A DNA stretch of 16,471 nt from contig JAPLNJ010000596.1 in NCBI GenBank assembly GCA_026692885.1, positions 1 to 16,471 of the forward strand, given 5' to 3'. A program made the translations under genes and the position numbers. Source of the DNA: Planctomycetota bacterium (GTDB lineage: Bacteria; Planctomycetota; Planctomycetia; Pirellulales; Pirellulaceae). The notes below the pieces were generated by a model that saw only the letters and a program-made list of their open reading frames with translations, did no database searches and was not told the DNA's origin. Positions 14,884-16,471 of this stretch are shown here, piece after piece; positions within the stretch are counted from its first letter, which is position 1; every line of letters starts with the position of its first letter.

Positions 14884-15984
14884 GTGACGAAAACGCAGAG
14901 TTATCGCAAACGCATGGGTCAACTCGGCCGCGAGGTCAAACAGACCGACGCTAAAGTGAAAGCCGAACTGTTGGACCACTCGGAGCTGCATGAGGCGGTC
15001 GTAGCTCTGCGGAAGCAACAGCGAGCGCTGATGACGCGAATCCAGAGGGCCCGTGAGGTGAGCGACGAAGCGTTGGATGCCGCACTGGCTGCTTACGTGG
15101 AGAAGCTTCCGAAAGAACGGCCGACGAACGCCAATATGTTGGCCTTCCGCGCTCAGGTCCTGCTGCCGCTGAACGAACTGGTCGAGCTGACCGCCTGCTC
15201 CGACTGGGACAACCGCCTGGCCGTGCAGGAGACCTGGGAACGCGTCCTCGGTGCGAATGGCGATCGCTTGGAAACCTTGACCAACACACTCGGCATGCAG
15301 CTGGTGTTGATTCCGACCGGCGAGTTCCTGATGGGTTCGCCGGACTCGGACAGCGAAGCCGGCAGCGCCGAGAAGCCGCAACACCGGGTGCAGATCACCA
15401 AGCCGTTCTATCTGGGCGTGTACGAGGTGACGCAGACGCAGTATCAAAAGGTCGTGGGTAGCAATCCGAGTGAGTTCAAGGGCGAATCGCTCCCGGTCGA
15501 GACCGTCTCGTGGGAAGACGCGGTGGCGTTCTGCCAACGGCTGTCGGAGGTGGCTGAAGAGCGTGTGGCGGGGCGCACCTATCGCTTGCCGACGGAGGCT
15601 GAGTGGGAGTACGCTTGCCGGGCCGGCAGCACCGGCAAGTATTCCTTCGGTGAATCCGAGGCGGAATTGGGGAAGTCCGCCTGGTACAATAAGAATTCGG
15701 GCAACACGACGCACCCGGTGGGCGCGAAGCAGGCCAATGCCTGGGGGCTGTGCGATATGCACGGCAACGTGTGGGAGTGGTGCCAGGACTGGTACGGACC
15801 CTATGCGGCGGGGCAGGCGAGTGATCCGTCGGGGTCCGGGGCGGCCTCGCTCCGGGTCCTGCGTGGCGGCAGCTGGTGCGACGGCGGCAGGATCTGCCGG
15901 TCGGCGTACCGCCTCAGGATCGGGCCTGGGGGCCGGAACCTGGTCATCGGGTTCCGCGTGGCTGGAGTCCGGTCGGGTCCGTAG
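14884..15984 (+). CDS. SUMF1/FGE-like protein with coiled-coil N-terminus and possible DGR variable region
   Basis: This 366-residue protein has a helical, probably coiled-coil N-terminus (1-130) and a SUMF1 (formylglycine-generating-enzyme-type, C-lectin fold) domain: NTLGMQLVLIPTGEFLMGSP (134-153), VSWEDAVAFC (208-217), YRLPTEAEWEYACRAG (233-248), WGLCDMHGNVWEWC (287-300), RVLRGGSW (324-331), GFRVA (356-360). Cysteines C332 and C338 are six apart, unlike the C-x4-C copper site of genuine FGE, so sulfatase activation is doubtful. Between W331 and G356 most codons at changeable positions end in C (TGC GAC GGC GGC ATC TAC CTC ATC GGC AAC GTC ATC), as in variable regions of diversity-generating retroelements. 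The GTG start at 14884 lacks a clear ribosome-binding site, so the start is uncertain. There is no signal peptide. Binding of a ligand or partner is as likely as catalysis. Confidence 0.8.
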   Translation: MTKTQSYRKRMGQLGREVKQTDAKVKAELLDHSELHEAVVALRKQQRALMTRIQRAREVSDEALDAALAAYVEKLPKERPTNANMLAFRAQVLLPLNELVELTACSDWDNRLAVQETWERVLGANGDRLETLTNTLGMQLVLIPTGEFLMGSPDSDSEAGSAEKPQHRVQITKPFYLGVYEVTQTQYQKVVGSNPSEFKGESLPVETVSWEDAVAFCQRLSEVAEERVAGRTYRLPTEAEWEYACRAGSTGKYSFGESEAELGKSAWYNKNSGNTTHPVGAKQANAWGLCDMHGNVWEWCQDWYGPYAAGQASDPSGSGAASLRVLRGGSWCDGGRICRSAYRLRIGPGGRNLVIGFRVAGVRSGP

Positions 15985-16004
15985 CATGGCTCTCCAGAGC
16001 CGTG
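15980..16004 (+). repeat. 25-base repeat, left copy of inverted pair
   Basis: CGTAGCATGGCTCTCCAGAG(CCGTG) is exactly reversed at 16264-16288. It contains an internal GGCTCT-CC-AGAGCC hairpin. The copy overlaps the stop codon of the SUMF1 gene. Confidence 0.9.
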
Positions 16005-16100
16005 CCGTTCGACTTCGACTAGTCAAACCGCTCACGATCTCTGACCGGATTCAAAGCGCACTGCTGTGAACATCTTTGGATGGGCCGGAAGGCCGGTATG

Positions 16101-16186
16101 ATACAAGCACGACGCGCCAGCGAGTGGGTCGGATTCTCGCTTGCCACGCCGCCGCGGACGCATTCGCTGGCGCGTCGTGTTTGTAT
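16101..16186. repeat. 86-bp hairpin repeat with 26-bp arms ('ARRASEW' type)
   Basis: Arms at 16101-16126 and 16161-16186 are complementary at 24 of 26 positions (core ACGACGCGCCAGCGA). Translated, the arms read RRASEW or SLARR, a signature I recognise from short spurious ORFs in planctomycete genomes. It lies between the two 25-base inverted copies at 15980 and 16264. Confidence 0.85.
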
Positions 16187-16263
16187 TTCTAGCCGTTGGC
16201 TGACTGCAAAAAGGTTCACATCCGTGGGATTCAAAGCGTCAAGACGCGACAAAGCATATCCCA

Positions 16264-16288
16264 CACGGCTCTGGAGAGCCATGCTACG
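16264..16288 (-). repeat. 25-base repeat, right copy of inverted pair
   Basis: Exact reverse complement of 15980-16004. Together they bracket a 259-base segment containing the 86-bp hairpin. GGATTCAAAGCG occurs near both inner ends (16047 and 16229) in the same direction. Confidence 0.9.
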
Positions 16289-16392
16289 TGGGTGACAACG
16301 CGGACCGAAATAGCTTCCCGGTTGGGCCGTAACTCGCGGCGGATGGCAACGGACAGTGGCTCCGGTTCCAAGGGCCGTTTTGGTCGTCCGGT

Positions 16393-16439
16393 TGTCGGCT
16401 TTAGCCGACACCCTGTCTGCCACCAGCTTTAGCTGGTGG
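16393..16439. repeat. Two adjacent TTTA-loop hairpins
   Basis: TGTCGGC-TTTA-GCCGACA (16393-16410) and CCACCAGC-TTTA-GCTGGTGG (16420-16439) are perfect hairpins with the same TTTA centre but different stems. They look like members of one class of dispersed repeat in which stem pairing, and not stem sequence, is kept. No gene is seen from 15985 to the window end. Confidence 0.85.
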
Positions 16440-16471
16440 GAGCCGCTGCCCGCAGCATTTCCAGGAGCCGG

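Noticed and set aside
14884..15984. Genuine sulfatase-activating formylglycine-generating enzyme
   Set aside because: The paired catalytic cysteines are not at FGE spacing and no sulfatase gene is nearby, so only SUMF1-family membership is claimed.
14788..16035. Long 415-codon open frame antisense to the SUMF1 gene
   Set aside because: It lacks any domain logic, is Arg/Pro/His-rich and mirrors the codon pattern of the clearly real SUMF1 gene on the other strand.
15980..16439. CRISPR array
   Set aside because: Repeats are inverted palindromes of different sequence, without regular direct repeats or uniform spacers.

Overview
The window looks like a stretch of accessory chromosome from a GC-rich bacterium, most plausibly a planctomycete of the Pirellulales type. 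The inference rests on secreted carbohydrate-active proteins (pectate-lyase-like beta-helix, two SASA-type acetylesterases, SGNH hydrolase), a SUMF1/FGE-like gene, and several short palindromic repeats that I recognise as dispersed repeats of such genomes. No rRNA, tRNA, CRISPR array or intact transposase was seen.

Layout. 1-3777: a ~3.1 kb block flanked by ~300-bp inverted repeats. It carries a UPF0175 antitoxin, a PIN/DUF3368 toxin reduced to 37 codons, and a convergent secreted beta-helix gene with a frameshift near 1073. 3778-4218: gene-free, with a third partial copy of the repeat. 4219-4902: an HNH endonuclease. 4965-5648: a truncated sialate O-acetylesterase without its catalytic GQSN motif. 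5738-6034: a C-terminal fragment of a TIR-domain gene. 6272-7543: a two-gene operon of an SGNH hydrolase and a probable, frameshifted small lipoprotein. 7614-7724: an inverted-repeat element.

7770-12311 (minus strand) is the functional centre. It is a tightly coupled three-gene operon encoding an McrB-type AAA+ GTPase with a ~450-residue N-terminal region containing winged-helix-like segments, an McrC-like DUF2357/PD-(D/E)XK nuclease, and a small coiled-coil/HTH-like protein whose end appears frameshifted. The first two genes form an McrBC-superfamily (type IV-like) modification-dependent restriction system. The third is an unrecognised accessory candidate. Upstream lies a 285-bp palindromic element with 17-bp perfect terminal repeats and a near-perfect 51-nt hairpin.

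12819-13994: an intact SASA-family acetylesterase. 14450-14787: a ribbon-helix-helix antitoxin overlapping a MazF toxin cut to 47 codons. 14884-15984: a SUMF1 protein whose last ~35 codons resemble a diversity-generating-retroelement variable region. 15980-16471: clustered palindromic repeats.

The window reads as a partly decayed defence/toxin-antitoxin island set among secreted polysaccharide-related genes. Seven genes or remnants look broken. Three of these involve single-base frameshifts that could be sequence errors, so true decay and assembly indels should be told apart before interpretation.
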